Below are positions 7,170-14,913 of a stretch of 16,523 nt of DNA, one piece after another. The stretch is from Hyphomicrobiales bacterium (GTDB lineage: Bacteria > Pseudomonadota > Alphaproteobacteria > Rhizobiales > Xanthobacteraceae), in assembly GCA_003133345.1 (NCBI GenBank), contig PKXB01000045.1, forward strand, positions 1-16,523. Direction: 5' to 3'. Both the position numbers and the translations under genes were made by a program. Numbering within the stretch: the first letter of the stretch is position 1; every line of letters starts with the position of its first letter. Below the pieces are notes generated by a model. The model saw only the letters and a list, made by a program, of their open reading frames with translations. It did not search any database and was not told the DNA's origin.

Positions 7170-7844
7170 ATGCCGATGAACGCCCAATACCGCAGGCCGA
7201 TCGATCTACCCGAAGTCATTCCGGTGTTCCCGCTGCCGGGCGCGCTGCTGCTGCCGCGCGGGCAGATGCCGCTCAATATTTTCGAGCCGCGCTATCTCGC
7301 CATGGTCGACGACTCTTTGCGCGACGGCCACCGCCTGATCGGCATGATCCAGCCCGACGCGTCGCATGCCGGCGACGCCGACAATCCGCCGCTGTTCAAG
7401 ATCGGCTGCGTCGGCCGCATCACCCAGCTCGCCGAGAGCGGCGACGGCCGCTATCTGCTCGAGCTCACCGGCGTGGCGCGCTTCCGCATCGTGCAGGAAT
7501 TGCCGGTCAAGACCGACTATCGGCAATGCCGCGTCAGCTACGCGCCGTTCACCGACGATTTCATCGCGCGCAAGGGCGACGACGACGTCGACCGCGAGGC
7601 GGTGCTCACCGCGTTACGCGCGTTCATGAAGGCCAATGATCTGAAGGCGGATTGGGAAGGCATCGACCAGGCGCCGAACGAGGCGCTGGTCAATGCGCTG
7701 TCGATGATGTCGCCCTACGGCCCGCCGGAGAAGCAGGCGCTGCTGGAGGCGCCCGACCTGAAAACCCGCGCCGAACTGCTGGTCGCCATCACCGAGATCG
7801 AGCTCGCCAAAAAGAACACCGAAGGCGAGCCGCAGCTGCAGTAG
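7170..7844 (+). CDS. LON peptidase substrate-binding-domain protein
   Basis: This is a 224-aa stand-alone protein made of the N-terminal (substrate-binding) domain of Lon, with no ATPase or peptidase domain. The diagnostic start of the family is visible as VIPVFPLPGALLLPRGQMPL (16-35), then NIFEPRYLAMVDDSL (36-50). A beta-rich region follows with GCVGRITQ and GRYLLELTGVARFRI, and the helical end includes LLEAPDLKTRAELLVAITE. The family's molecular role is not settled; it is presumed to bind unfolded or other protein partners. The gene lies between the thioredoxin-TPR and Trm112 genes with short gaps, an order I associate with Bradyrhizobium-type genomes. An alternative ATG two codons downstream is possible. 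Confidence 0.88.
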   Translation: MPMNAQYRRPIDLPEVIPVFPLPGALLLPRGQMPLNIFEPRYLAMVDDSLRDGHRLIGMIQPDASHAGDADNPPLFKIGCVGRITQLAESGDGRYLLELTGVARFRIVQELPVKTDYRQCRVSYAPFTDDFIARKGDDDVDREAVLTALRAFMKANDLKADWEGIDQAPNEALVNALSMMSPYGPPEKQALLEAPDLKTRAELLVAITEIELAKKNTEGEPQLQ

Positions 7845-7892
7845 TCCGCCACGCCGTGCTATAAAGCCGGCGAACTCGCAGGGAGAGTATTC

Positions 7893-8096
7893 ATGTCCAC
7901 CATCCCGCCCACCGAACACCCTGTCGGCAGCGTCGATCCCAAGCTGCTGGAAATCCTGGTCTGTCCGCTGACCAAGACGACGCTTGAATACGACGCCGCC
8001 AAACAGGAACTGATCTCGCGCAAGGCCAAGCTCGCCTATCCGATCCGCGACGGCATTCCGATCATGCTGCCGGAAGAGGCGCGGCGGCTGGATTGA
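7893..8096 (+). CDS. Trm112 family protein (UPF0434/YcaR-like)
   Basis: This is a 67-aa protein of the bacterial Trm112/YcaR family. The core reads [17 protein letters not shown] (about 19-35), followed by [17 protein letters not shown] (about 48-64), the family's most conserved tail. Eukaryotic and archaeal Trm112 activates methyltransferases; the bacterial small versions are presumed to have a related partner role, but this is not established. Only one cysteine of the usual zinc-binding pairs is present (C25), so it probably does not bind zinc in the classical way, as is common in proteobacterial members. A GGGAG ribosome-binding site precedes the ATG. The gene is 48 bp downstream of the LON-domain gene and 49 bp upstream of the GST gene. 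Confidence 0.9.
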   Translation: MSTIPPTEHPVGSVDPKLLEILVCPLTKTTLEYDAAKQELISRKAKLAYPIRDGIPIMLPEEARRLD

Positions 8097-8145
8097 AGTC
8101 GCCTTCGATAATCAAAAAATCCACGACGAAATCGGGAAACGACTC

Positions 8146-8775
8146 ATGATCAAAATCTGGGGCCGCAACACTTCGTCCAACGTGCAGAAGGCGATGTGGG
8201 CGGTCGGCGAGCTCGGGCTTGAACACACCCGCATCGACGTCGGCGGCGCGTTCGGCAAGAACAAGGAGCCGCCTTATCTCGCGATGAACCCGAACGGCCT
8301 GGTGCCGACCCTGGAGGAAGCAGACGGCTTCCTGCTGTGGGAATCCAATTCGATCGTGCGCTATCTCGCCGGCAAGCACGACAAGAACGGCGTGCTGGAA
8401 CCGAAGGATGCCAAGCAGCGCGCGCTCGCCAGCAAGTGGATGGATTGGCAGCTCTCCGTGGTGGGCCCCGCGATCACGCCCGCGTTCTGGGGCCTGATCC
8501 GCACGCCTGCGGAAAAGCGCGACGCGGCCGCGATCAAGGCTTCGCAGGACAAGACCGCCGCCGCGATGAAGATACTCGACGCGCAACTGGCCAAGACGCC
8601 ATTCGTCGCCGGACCGGCATTTTCCTACGGCGACATCCCGGTCGGCGTGATGGCCTACCGCTACCGGCAACTGGTGCCCGGCCGTCCGCCGACGCCCAAT
8701 CTCGACCGCTGGTACGACGCCATCGCCAAGCGCAAGGCGTTCCAGGATCACGTCGGCAGCATTCCGCTGAGTTGA
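8146..8775 (+). CDS. Glutathione S-transferase family protein
   Basis: This is a 209-aa two-domain cytoplasmic GST. The thioredoxin-like N-terminal domain (about 1-80) carries NTSSNVQKAMWAVGELGLEH (8-27), with Ser/Asn residues at the usual catalytic position. The cis-proline segment NPNGLVPTLEE and the glutathione-binding ESNSIVRYLAGKH at about 66-78 follow. The C-terminal helical domain contains the typical AGPAFSYGDIPVGVMAYRY N-capping motif (about 155-173). Such proteins conjugate or reduce electrophiles with glutathione; the substrate cannot be predicted. It is probably the last gene of the string that begins with the thioredoxin gene, and it ends at the palindromic repeat before the convergent ubiquinone hydroxylase gene. 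Confidence 0.9.
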   Translation: MIKIWGRNTSSNVQKAMWAVGELGLEHTRIDVGGAFGKNKEPPYLAMNPNGLVPTLEEADGFLLWESNSIVRYLAGKHDKNGVLEPKDAKQRALASKWMDWQLSVVGPAITPAFWGLIRTPAEKRDAAAIKASQDKTAAAMKILDAQLAKTPFVAGPAFSYGDIPVGVMAYRYRQLVPGRPPTPNLDRWYDAIAKRKAFQDHVGSIPLS

Positions 8776-8782
8776 ATATTCT

Positions 8783-8915
8783 TATCCCTCCCCTGAAAGG
8801 GGAGGGTGGCGAGCGAAGCGAGCCGGGTGGGGTTCTCTTCGGTCGTCCAAGCGATATGCCCCCACCCGACCGCTCGCTACGCTCGCGGCCACCCTCCCCC
8901 TTCGGGGGAAGGATT
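8783..8915. repeat. Large intergenic palindromic repeat between convergent genes
   Basis: This roughly 130-bp element fills the space between two convergent genes. Its left arm (GGGGAGGGTGGCGAGCGAAG at 8799-8818, continuing to GGGTGGGG) and its right arm (CCCCCACCCGACC, then CTCGCGGCCACCCTCCCCC to 8910) are near-complementary over about 40 bp. Each end also folds on itself: CCCTCCCC/GGGGAGGG on the left, CCCCC-TTC-GGGGG on the right. This style of element is common between genes in Bradyrhizobium and Rhodopseudomonas relatives. It can serve as a bidirectional transcription stop. Confidence 0.75.
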
Positions 8916-8920
8916 AAGCG

Positions 8921-10153
8921 TCACAGCGCCTCGCCGCGCAGCAGCTTCGGCACGTCGCCGGTAAACCCCGCCGCCTCGCGGATGAACACGCGCTTGAGCG
9001 CCGGGATGCGCTCGACCACGCCGAGGCCGACGTCGCGCATCAAGCGTAATACGTCGGAGCTATTGGAGAACAGCCGGTTCAAGCCGTCGGTGGCGACGCC
9101 CATGGTCATGGTGTCGAAGCGGCGCCAGCGCTGATAACGCTCCAGCACTTGCGTCTCGCCGATATCGAGCCCGAGCCGCGCGGCGTCGGCAATTGCTTCG
9201 GCGAGTGCGGCCACGTCGCGCAGGCCCATGTTGAGCCCCTGTCCGGCGATCGGATGAATGATATGCGCAGCATCGCCGACCAGCGCCAGCCGCTCGGCGA
9301 TGAACGTGCGAGCGGTGAACAGCCCGAGCGGAAATGCGCGGCGCGGCCCGACCACCGCGATGTCGCCGAGCTGCAGGCCAAAGCGTTTCTCCAGCTCGGC
9401 GTGGAATTCATCGTCGGGCAGCGCGATGATGCGTTCCGCCTCGCGCGCGGTCTCGGTCCACACGATGGACGAGCGTTTTCCCGTGAGCGGCAGGATCGCG
9501 AACGGCCCGGCCGGAAGGAAATGTTCCTCGGCGCGGCCGTTGTGCTCGCGTTCGTGCGCCACCGTGGTGACGATCGCCGACTGATCGTAATTCCATCCAT
9601 GCGTGGCGATGCCGGCCTGTTCGCGGATTTTCGAACGCGCGCCGTCAGCGCCGACCAAAAGCCGCGTGGAAATCGTCTCGCCATCGGCGAGTGCAACGTC
9701 GATCGTATGGTCCGCGTGTTCGAAACCGCTGACCGCGCCCGCGCGCAATTCGATGCCGAGTTCTGTCGCCTTCTTGACCAACGCATCGACCAGGTGTCGG
9801 TTCTCGACCATGTGGGCGAACGGCTCGCCTTCCTCCACCTCGCCGCCGAAGGTAAGGAAGGTCGGCCGCACCGCGTCGTCGAGCTTGGAGTCCGTCACCA
9901 CCATGTCGAGGATCGGCTGCGCGTCGGCGGCGACCGCGTCCCAGACTTCGATCGCCTCGAACAGCCGGCGCGCGGCCGCCGCGATGGCCGAGGCGCGAGG
10001 GTCCTTCGACGCGGCGGCCCCGAGCGCGGGGTCCACCACCGTCACCGCGAACGCACTCCCCAGCCCCTGGCGCAGCGCGATGGCCAGCGCCAGGCCGGCA
10101 AAGCCCGCCCCGCCGATCGCCACGTCGCGTCGCTGGTTTCCGATTCGCGCCAT
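8921..10153 (-). CDS. UbiH/Coq6-family FAD-dependent ubiquinone-biosynthesis hydroxylase
   Basis: This is a 410-aa flavoprotein monooxygenase of the UbiH/UbiF/UbiL family, which hydroxylates the aromatic ring of ubiquinone precursors using O2 and FAD. The three family signatures are present: the dinucleotide-binding loop VAIGGAGFAGLALA (11-24), the DG motif LVGADGARSKIR (166-177), and the GD motif LALVGDAAHIIHPIAGQGLN (289-308), whose HPIAGQGLN end is specific for the UbiH/COQ6 group. The first glycine-rich loop is GGAGFAG rather than the commoner GGGPAG. The ATG at 10153 has an excellent AAGGAG site. The ring position cannot be told from sequence alone, and alphaproteobacteria often have one broad enzyme, UbiL. 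An FNR/FixK box lies 117 bp upstream in the divergent intergenic region, suggestive for an oxygen-dependent enzyme. Confidence 0.9.
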   Translation of the reverse strand: MARIGNQRRDVAIGGAGFAGLALAIALRQGLGSAFAVTVVDPALGAAASKDPRASAIAAAARRLFEAIEVWDAVAADAQPILDMVVTDSKLDDAVRPTFLTFGGEVEEGEPFAHMVENRHLVDALVKKATELGIELRAGAVSGFEHADHTIDVALADGETISTRLLVGADGARSKIREQAGIATHGWNYDQSAIVTTVAHEREHNGRAEEHFLPAGPFAILPLTGKRSSIVWTETAREAERIIALPDDEFHAELEKRFGLQLGDIAVVGPRRAFPLGLFTARTFIAERLALVGDAAHIIHPIAGQGLNMGLRDVAALAEAIADAARLGLDIGETQVLERYQRWRRFDTMTMGVATDGLNRLFSNSSDVLRLMRDVGLGVVERIPALKRVFIREAAGFTGDVPKLLRGEAL

Positions 10154-10262
10154 CTCACTCCTTGTGACGGGGCGGCAGGGCCGCCGCCGGTGTGCCCGGA
10201 CGGGCCGCCCGAAGCCGCTATCCTAGTCTATTCAGGCACTTGTGGCACCCGCGTCCGGACTT

Positions 10263-10276
10263 TTGATCTGGATCAA
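10263..10276. promoter_or_regulatory. FNR/FixK binding site
   Basis: The sequence TTGAT-CTGG-ATCAA is a perfect match to the FNR/FixK consensus TTGAT-N4-ATCAA and is flanked by further symmetric bases (TT before, AA after). Its centre lies about 111 bp before the ATG of the 34-aa membrane protein and about 117 bp before the start of the divergent ubiH-like gene. A class II activator position (-41.5) would put a transcription start near 10311, just before the hairpin-rich leader of the small ORF. Confidence 0.8.
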
Positions 10277-10292
10277 AAACATAGGTGCGGTA

Positions 10293-10374
10293 TTAGACGA
10301 AAGTCTAACATCGAGGAGGATCGCCGAGGACCGGGAGGTCCCAGCCCTGCGGTCCCCGCCCAGGAGGAAAGGGC
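10293..10374 (+). other. Hairpin-rich leader of the small membrane protein
   Basis: Four short perfect stems follow the FNR/FixK box: TTAGAC-GAAA-GTCTAA (10293-10308), GGACC-GGGA-GGTCC (10328-10341), GCGG-TCC-CCGC (10349-10359), and a longer-range GCCCT (10344-10348) with AGGGC (10370-10374) that encloses the AGGAGG ribosome-binding site. The first two loops are of GNRA type. If the transcript starts before 10293 all could form; a start near 10311 would leave out the first. The last pairing could limit ribosome access. Confidence 0.4.
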
Positions 10375-10380
10375 AGATCC

Positions 10381-10485
10381 ATGACAACCCAATCCCAATC
10401 ACATGAAAGTATGACCCAACCCATGATCTGGTTGGGCGTCGCGATCGCCGCGATCATTGCGCTAGCGTATTTTTTCGTCTGGTAG
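10381..10485 (+). CDS. 34-aa single-span membrane micro-protein
   Basis: A strong AGGAGG ribosome-binding site precedes this ORF, although the spacing is wide (about 14 bp). It encodes a polar N-terminal half rich in Gln, Ser and Thr and one hydrophobic segment, MIWLGVAIAAIIALAYFFVW (15-34), that runs to the C-terminus. It looks like a tail-anchored or single-pass inner-membrane micro-protein. I recognise no family, and it does not match CydX, CcoQ or other small oxidase subunits that I know. The perfect FNR/FixK box upstream suggests induction at low oxygen. That would fit a small subunit or regulator of a respiratory or membrane complex; this is inference. It is separated from the downstream tesB gene by 157 bp. 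Confidence 0.6.
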   Translation: MTTQSQSHESMTQPMIWLGVAIAAIIALAYFFVW

Positions 10486-10642
10486 CGATCGCCGGCGTCT
10501 GATGTGCGGAACGGGCGGCAGGCAATCTGCCGCCCGAAAAATTTTCGAGCCGCAGTCGTGCGACACCGAAAGCGCCCGCGCGCCTTGACTTCGCGCCTTG
10601 CCCCGGCGTCATTGGCGGCGGCCCGCATCGAAAGCGCGATTC

Positions 10643-11515
10643 ATGTCCTCTGCCACTACCGCCGTCCAGGATTTGCTCCATCTTCTCGACCTCGAGCGGC
10701 TCGACGTGGACTTATTCCGCGGCAGCAGCCCGCAAGTCGGCTGGCAGCGTGTGTTCGGCGGCCAGGTGATCGGGCAGGCGCTGGTCGCCGCCGTGCGCAC
10801 GGTCGAGGGCCGGCCGCCGCATTCCATGCACGCTTATTTCCTGCTGCCGGGCGATCCCAAGGTTCCGATCATCTACGACGTGGATCGCATGAGGGACGGC
10901 AAGAGCTTCACCACGCGGCGCGTCACCGCGCGCCAGCACGGCCATCCGATCTTCTCCATGCTGGCGTCGTTCCATACCGACGAGCCAAGCCTCGAACATC
11001 AGGCAAAAATGCCGGACGTGCCGCCGCCGGAAAGTCTGCCGAGCGAAACGGAAATTCGCGAGAAGATTCTCCCGACCATGCCCGATCCGGTGCGGCGCTA
11101 TTACGAGCGCGAGCGGCCGATCGAGCTGCGGCCGGTCGAATTCGAACGCTATCTCGGCAAGAAATATCCCGACGGCCGGTTTAACCTCTGGATGCGCACC
11201 ACCGGCCGGCTACCGGACGATCCGGCGATCCATCAATGCGTGCTGGCCTACGCCTCCGACATGGGGCTGCTCGACACCGCGCTGGTGCCGCACGGGCGCA
11301 CACTGTTCGAAAAGGAATTCATGGCCGCCAGCCTCGATCATGCGCTCTGGTTGCATCGGCCGTTCCGCGCCGACGAGTGGCTGCTCTACGCGCAGGACTC
11401 GCCTAATCTGCACGGCTCGCGCGGCTTCGGCCGCGGTCTTATATTCACCCGCGACGGCACGCTGGTCGCCTCGGTGGCGCAGGAAGGCCTGGTGCGCCAG
11501 CGGCGCGCACCTTAA
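10643..11515 (+). CDS. tesB: Acyl-CoA thioesterase II
   Basis: This is a 290-aa double-hotdog thioesterase of the TesB family, which hydrolyses medium- and long-chain acyl-CoAs to fatty acid and CoA in the cytoplasm. The catalytic triad known from E. coli TesB (D204, T228, Q278) aligns with D206 in LAYASDMGLLDTA, S230 in AASLDHALWLHRPF and Q280 in VASVAQEGLVRQ; Ser replaces Thr at the second position. The first hotdog domain shows VFGGQVIGQALVAA (37-50) and HSMHAYFLLPGDP (60-72). The ATG at 10643 gives the family's normal length, starting at MSSATTAVQDLL; the frame extends to a TTG at 10598, but those residues look non-coding. The DUF2927 gene begins 7 bp after its stop codon, suggesting co-transcription. 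Confidence 0.92.
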   Translation: MSSATTAVQDLLHLLDLERLDVDLFRGSSPQVGWQRVFGGQVIGQALVAAVRTVEGRPPHSMHAYFLLPGDPKVPIIYDVDRMRDGKSFTTRRVTARQHGHPIFSMLASFHTDEPSLEHQAKMPDVPPPESLPSETEIREKILPTMPDPVRRYYERERPIELRPVEFERYLGKKYPDGRFNLWMRTTGRLPDDPAIHQCVLAYASDMGLLDTALVPHGRTLFEKEFMAASLDHALWLHRPFRADEWLLYAQDSPNLHGSRGFGRGLIFTRDGTLVASVAQEGLVRQRRAP

Positions 11516-11522
11516 CTTAAAT

Positions 11523-12308
11523 ATGAAGCGATCGTTCGCTGCGTTCATTTTCATTATCTCGTTGTCGGCAGCGGCCCTCGCCGCCTCCGGCAAGCAGCCG
11601 GCGCCGCCCGGCTCGTTCCAGGGCGCGCCGCCGCAATACACGCGTTTCTCCACCGCCGAACTCATGCGCGGATTTCTCGCGCTCACATTTGGCTCCGATC
11701 TGCGCATCGGCGCAGTGCCACACGGCATCCGCCGCTTCGATCATCCGATCCGCGTCGCCGTGATCGCCAGCGGCAGCGTCGGTCGCGCGGCGGCGATGCA
11801 ACGCGTGCTCGATGAATACGCGCAAAAGGTTCCTAACCTGCGCCTGAGCATCGCGGCCGGCACAGCGCCCGCCGACATCGAAGTGCGGCTGATCGACGAA
11901 AAAGATTTCACCTCGGCGCTGCGGGCCGCGTTCGGCGCCAAGATCACCAAGACCTTCGTCGCGCGCACTGATCCGCAATGCATGACCAGCGTGAAATCGA
12001 GCGCCGACGGCGGCATCGTGCGCGCGGTCTCCTTCATCATCGTCGACAAAGGCGACGACGTCTTTCTCGACTGCGCCTATCACGAGCTGCTGCACGCCTT
12101 CGGCCTGTCGAGCCACGACCAGCGCAATCCATGGACCTCGCTCAACCAGAAACGCATGGTCGGCTACCTGTCGGTTTACGATCGCGCGCTGCTCACCTTG
12201 CTGTATGACCCGCGCATCCAGCCCGGCATGACCGCCAGGCAGGCGCGCGCCAGGCTCCCGCGCCTGATCCAGGATCTCGGCCTCGCCGCACCTGCCCAGG
12301 GCAAATAA
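11523..12308 (+). CDS. Secreted DUF2927 family protein with zinc-protease-like motif
   Basis: This is a 261-aa protein with an N-terminal signal peptide: MKRSFAAFIFIISLSAAALA, then cleavage at about residue 20-21. A mature DUF2927-type domain follows, beginning with FSTAELMRGFLALTFGSDL (42-60). Late in the domain it carries HELLHAFGLSSHD (187-199), that is HExxHxxGxxxH, resembling the zinc site of metalloproteases. Many DUF2927 members have a degraded form of this motif, so an intact one may mean a catalytic secreted peptidase; activity is inferred, not shown. Two cysteines (C153, C184) could form a disulfide. The ATG at 11523 lies 7 bp after the tesB stop codon with no clear Shine-Dalgarno, so translation may depend on coupling. 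A 5-bp hairpin (12309-12323) follows directly after the stop codon. Confidence 0.78.
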   Translation: MKRSFAAFIFIISLSAAALAASGKQPAPPGSFQGAPPQYTRFSTAELMRGFLALTFGSDLRIGAVPHGIRRFDHPIRVAVIASGSVGRAAAMQRVLDEYAQKVPNLRLSIAAGTAPADIEVRLIDEKDFTSALRAAFGAKITKTFVARTDPQCMTSVKSSADGGIVRAVSFIIVDKGDDVFLDCAYHELLHAFGLSSHDQRNPWTSLNQKRMVGYLSVYDRALLTLLYDPRIQPGMTARQARARLPRLIQDLGLAAPAQGK

Positions 12309-12413
12309 GACAGCATAACTGTCATAAAATTCCGCTTCGTGCGACGAATGCCTTGGGACGCGTCAATAATGCCGCTTAATTTTTGGTCCGGCTGTCGATA
12401 CGCTAGGCAAATG

Positions 12414-12444
12414 AGCCCCGCCGGCAACTGCCGGGAGGGCTTTC
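12414..12444 (+). terminator. Probable intrinsic terminator upstream of glnK1
   Basis: A two-part stem, AGCCC/GGGCT outside and CCGGC/GCCGG inside with an AACT loop, is followed by TTTC. The T-tract is short, so termination may be partial. It lies 105 bp after the DUF2927 stop codon and 112 bp before glnK1, so it may end the tesB transcript or attenuate the glnK1 transcript. Confidence 0.5.
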
Positions 12445-12455
12445 GTCGTCCCGGC

Positions 12456-12524
12456 GCGTGATCCCGAAAAGGCCGATCCCAATTTAGTCAAGGGTGGGGA
12501 CCGGTTTTCGGAATAGATCAAGCG
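12456..12524. repeat. Imperfect palindromic element in the glnK1 upstream region
   Basis: The left arm (GCGTGATCCCGAAAAGG from 12456) and the right arm (CCGGTTTTCGGAATAGATCA ending near 12520, then AGCGC) are imperfect inverted repeats around a centre near 12488. Elements with this GATCCCGAAAA / TTTTCGG-GATCA pattern are a familiar interspersed palindrome in Bradyrhizobium-like genomes. It occupies the space where a glnK1 promoter or leader would be expected, 32 bp before the start codon. Confidence 0.6.
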
Positions 12525-12555
12525 CCAACCAAAGACTCTGCCGGGAAGGAAAACC

Positions 12556-12894
12556 ATGAAACTGGTCATCGCCGTCATCAAACCTTTCAAGCTCGACGAG
12601 GTGCGCGACGCCCTCACCCGCATCGGCGTTCACGGCATGACCGTGACCGAGGTCAAGGGCTACGGGCGGCAGAAGGGTCACATGGAGATCTATCGCGGCG
12701 CCGAATACGCGGTGAATTTCCTCCCCAAGCTGCGTCTCGAGGTCGCGGTCGCCAGCGAGCAGCTCGACCAGGTGATGGAGGCGGTCGCCGCCGCCGCCAA
12801 GACCGGACAGATCGGCGACGGAAAAATCTTCGTCACGCCGATCGAGCAAGCCGTGCGCATCCGCACCGGCGAGACCAACGTCGACGCGCTTTAG
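12556..12894 (+). CDS. glnK: Nitrogen regulatory protein P-II (GlnK type), first copy
   Basis: This is a 112-aa trimeric PII signalling protein. It senses ATP/ADP and 2-oxoglutarate, is uridylylated by GlnD, and as GlnK plugs the AmtB channel when nitrogen is plentiful. All landmarks are present: the [20 protein letters not shown] start (1-20), the T-loop [19 protein letters not shown] (35-53) with the modification site Y51, and the second signature [11 protein letters not shown] (83-93) with AVRIRTGE near the end. A GGGAAGGA ribosome-binding site precedes the ATG. Linkage to an ammonium transporter gene 30 bp downstream supports GlnK rather than GlnB. T-loop residue 43 is Met here but Thr in the second copy. 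I see no sigma-54 promoter upstream. Confidence 0.95.
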   Translation: MKLVIAVIKPFKLDEVRDALTRIGVHGMTVTEVKGYGRQKGHMEIYRGAEYAVNFLPKLRLEVAVASEQLDQVMEAVAAAAKTGQIGDGKIFVTPIEQAVRIRTGETNVDAL

Positions 12895-12924
12895 AAACTT
12901 GAAAATAAAATCGGGGGCAATGAA

Positions 12925-14244
12925 ATGACACGGGCGCAATTACGCCTCGCCATGGCCGCGACCGCGCTATCGGCGACACTGACCGCGTCGCCTGCGTTCG
13001 CGCAAGCCGGCAAAATCGACGCCGCCGACACCGCCTGGATGTTGGGCGCCACCGGCCTGGTGCTGATGATGACGATACCGGGCCTCGCATTGTTCTATGC
13101 CGGAATGGTGCGCAAGAAGAACGTGCTCGCCACCATGGCGCAGTGCATGGCCGCCACTTTTTTGGTTTCCATCCTGTGGGCCCTCATCGGCTACTCGCTC
13201 GCCTTCACCGGCGACGGCGCTTATATCGGCACGCTCGATCGCATTTTCCTGCGCGGCATGACGCTCGATGCGATCTCGCCGCACGCCAAGACCATCCCCG
13301 AAAGCCTGTTCATGATCTATCAGATGACCTTCGCCATCATCACGGTGGCGCTGGTGGCAGGCTCGGTCGCGGATCGTATGCGCTTCTCCGCATTCCTCTT
13401 GTTCTGCGTATTCTGGCTGTTGTTGGTGTATGTGCCGATCGCGCATTGGGTTTGGGGCGGCGGCTTCCTCGGCAGCTACGGCGTGATCGATTTCGCCGGC
13501 GGGTTGGTGGTGCATCTCAATGCCGGCGTCGCCGGCCTGGTCGCGGCCTATGTCGTCGGCAAGCGGCGCGGCTACGGCAGCGAGAATCTGTCGCCGCACG
13601 ATCTCACTTTGGCGGTGATCGGCACCGGCCTGTTGTGGGTCGGCTGGTTCGGTTTCAACGGCGGCTCCGCGCTCGGCGCCAATTCACGCGCCGCCATGGC
13701 GATCACCTCGACGCATCTCTCGGCCAGCGCCGGCGCCTTCACCTGGATGGCGCTGGAGTGGTGGACGCGCGGCAAGCCATCGGTGCTCGGCATGATCTCC
13801 GGCGCGGTGGCCGGCCTCGGCACCATCACGCCGGCCTCCGGTTTCGTGCTGCCGATGCAAGCCGCGTTGATCGGCCTGGTCGCCGGCGCGGTCTGCTTCT
13901 GGGCCTGCACTTGGCTCAAGATGAAGATCGGCTATGACGACTCGCTCGACGTGTTCGGCGTGCACGGCGTCGGCGGCCTGACCGGCACATTGCTCGCCGG
14001 CGTACTGGCGGTCGGCGCACTGTCCGCAAGTCCCGAAATGCCGGGCGGCGTATCCGGCCTGCTCGAAGGCAATCCGCAGCAGGTGCTGGCGCAAGCTTAT
14101 GGGATCGTCATTACCCTGGCATGGTCGGGCATAGTGACCTTCATCGTCCTCAAGGTCGTCGGCGCCATGGTGCCGCTGCGGGTGCGCCATGAGGATGAGG
14201 TGATGGGGCTCGACGTTACCCAGCACGGCGAAGCGTTGCAGTAG
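12925..14244 (+). CDS. amtB: Ammonium transporter AmtB, first copy
   Basis: This 439-aa inner-membrane trimeric ammonium channel has a cleavable signal peptide (about 1-26, ending ASPAFA) and eleven membrane segments. Key pore residues can be placed by comparison with E. coli AmtB: F136 (QMTFAII) and F244 (GWFGFNGGSA) for the phenylalanine gate, D189 (VIDFAGG) for ammonium recruitment, and the twin histidines H197 (VVHLNAG) and H347 (FGVHGVGG). The C-terminal tail VRHEDEVMGLDVTQHGEALQ is of the kind that docks GlnK. It lacks the long Ala/Pro linker of the second copy. It is co-transcribed with the glnK 30 bp upstream. The two transporters are clearly paralogous, sharing most signature motifs but not the loop sequences. 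Confidence 0.95.
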   Translation: MTRAQLRLAMAATALSATLTASPAFAQAGKIDAADTAWMLGATGLVLMMTIPGLALFYAGMVRKKNVLATMAQCMAATFLVSILWALIGYSLAFTGDGAYIGTLDRIFLRGMTLDAISPHAKTIPESLFMIYQMTFAIITVALVAGSVADRMRFSAFLLFCVFWLLLVYVPIAHWVWGGGFLGSYGVIDFAGGLVVHLNAGVAGLVAAYVVGKRRGYGSENLSPHDLTLAVIGTGLLWVGWFGFNGGSALGANSRAAMAITSTHLSASAGAFTWMALEWWTRGKPSVLGMISGAVAGLGTITPASGFVLPMQAALIGLVAGAVCFWACTWLKMKIGYDDSLDVFGVHGVGGLTGTLLAGVLAVGALSASPEMPGGVSGLLEGNPQQVLAQAYGIVITLAWSGIVTFIVLKVVGAMVPLRVRHEDEVMGLDVTQHGEALQ

Positions 14245-14874
<630 letters not shown>

Positions 14875-14913
14875 TAACCCGCACCGCAAAACAATACGGA
14901 CAGGAGTTAGACC

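Noticed and set aside
5638..7276. Long minus-strand open frames (343 and 370 codons) opposite the deacylase and thioredoxin genes
   Set aside because: They span several well-supported plus-strand genes and their boundaries and lack familiar motifs; typical antisense shadows of high-GC coding DNA.
9149..10384. A 411-codon open frame on the plus strand opposite the ubiquinone hydroxylase gene
   Set aside because: It is a by-product of GC-rich codon use in the real gene on the other strand, whose three flavoprotein motifs are unmistakable; the antisense product has no recognisable features and is rich in Arg and Asp.
12319..12336. CTGTCATAAAA resembling half of a Pho box
   Set aside because: No second CTGTCAT-like half-site occurs at 11-bp spacing on either side; the motif is explained as one arm of the small hairpin after the DUF2927 stop codon.
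12387..12402. A weak sigma-54-like match (TGGTCCG-N4-TCGA) before glnK1
   Set aside because: It differs from the consensus at several positions, including the -12 GC, and is not better than chance.
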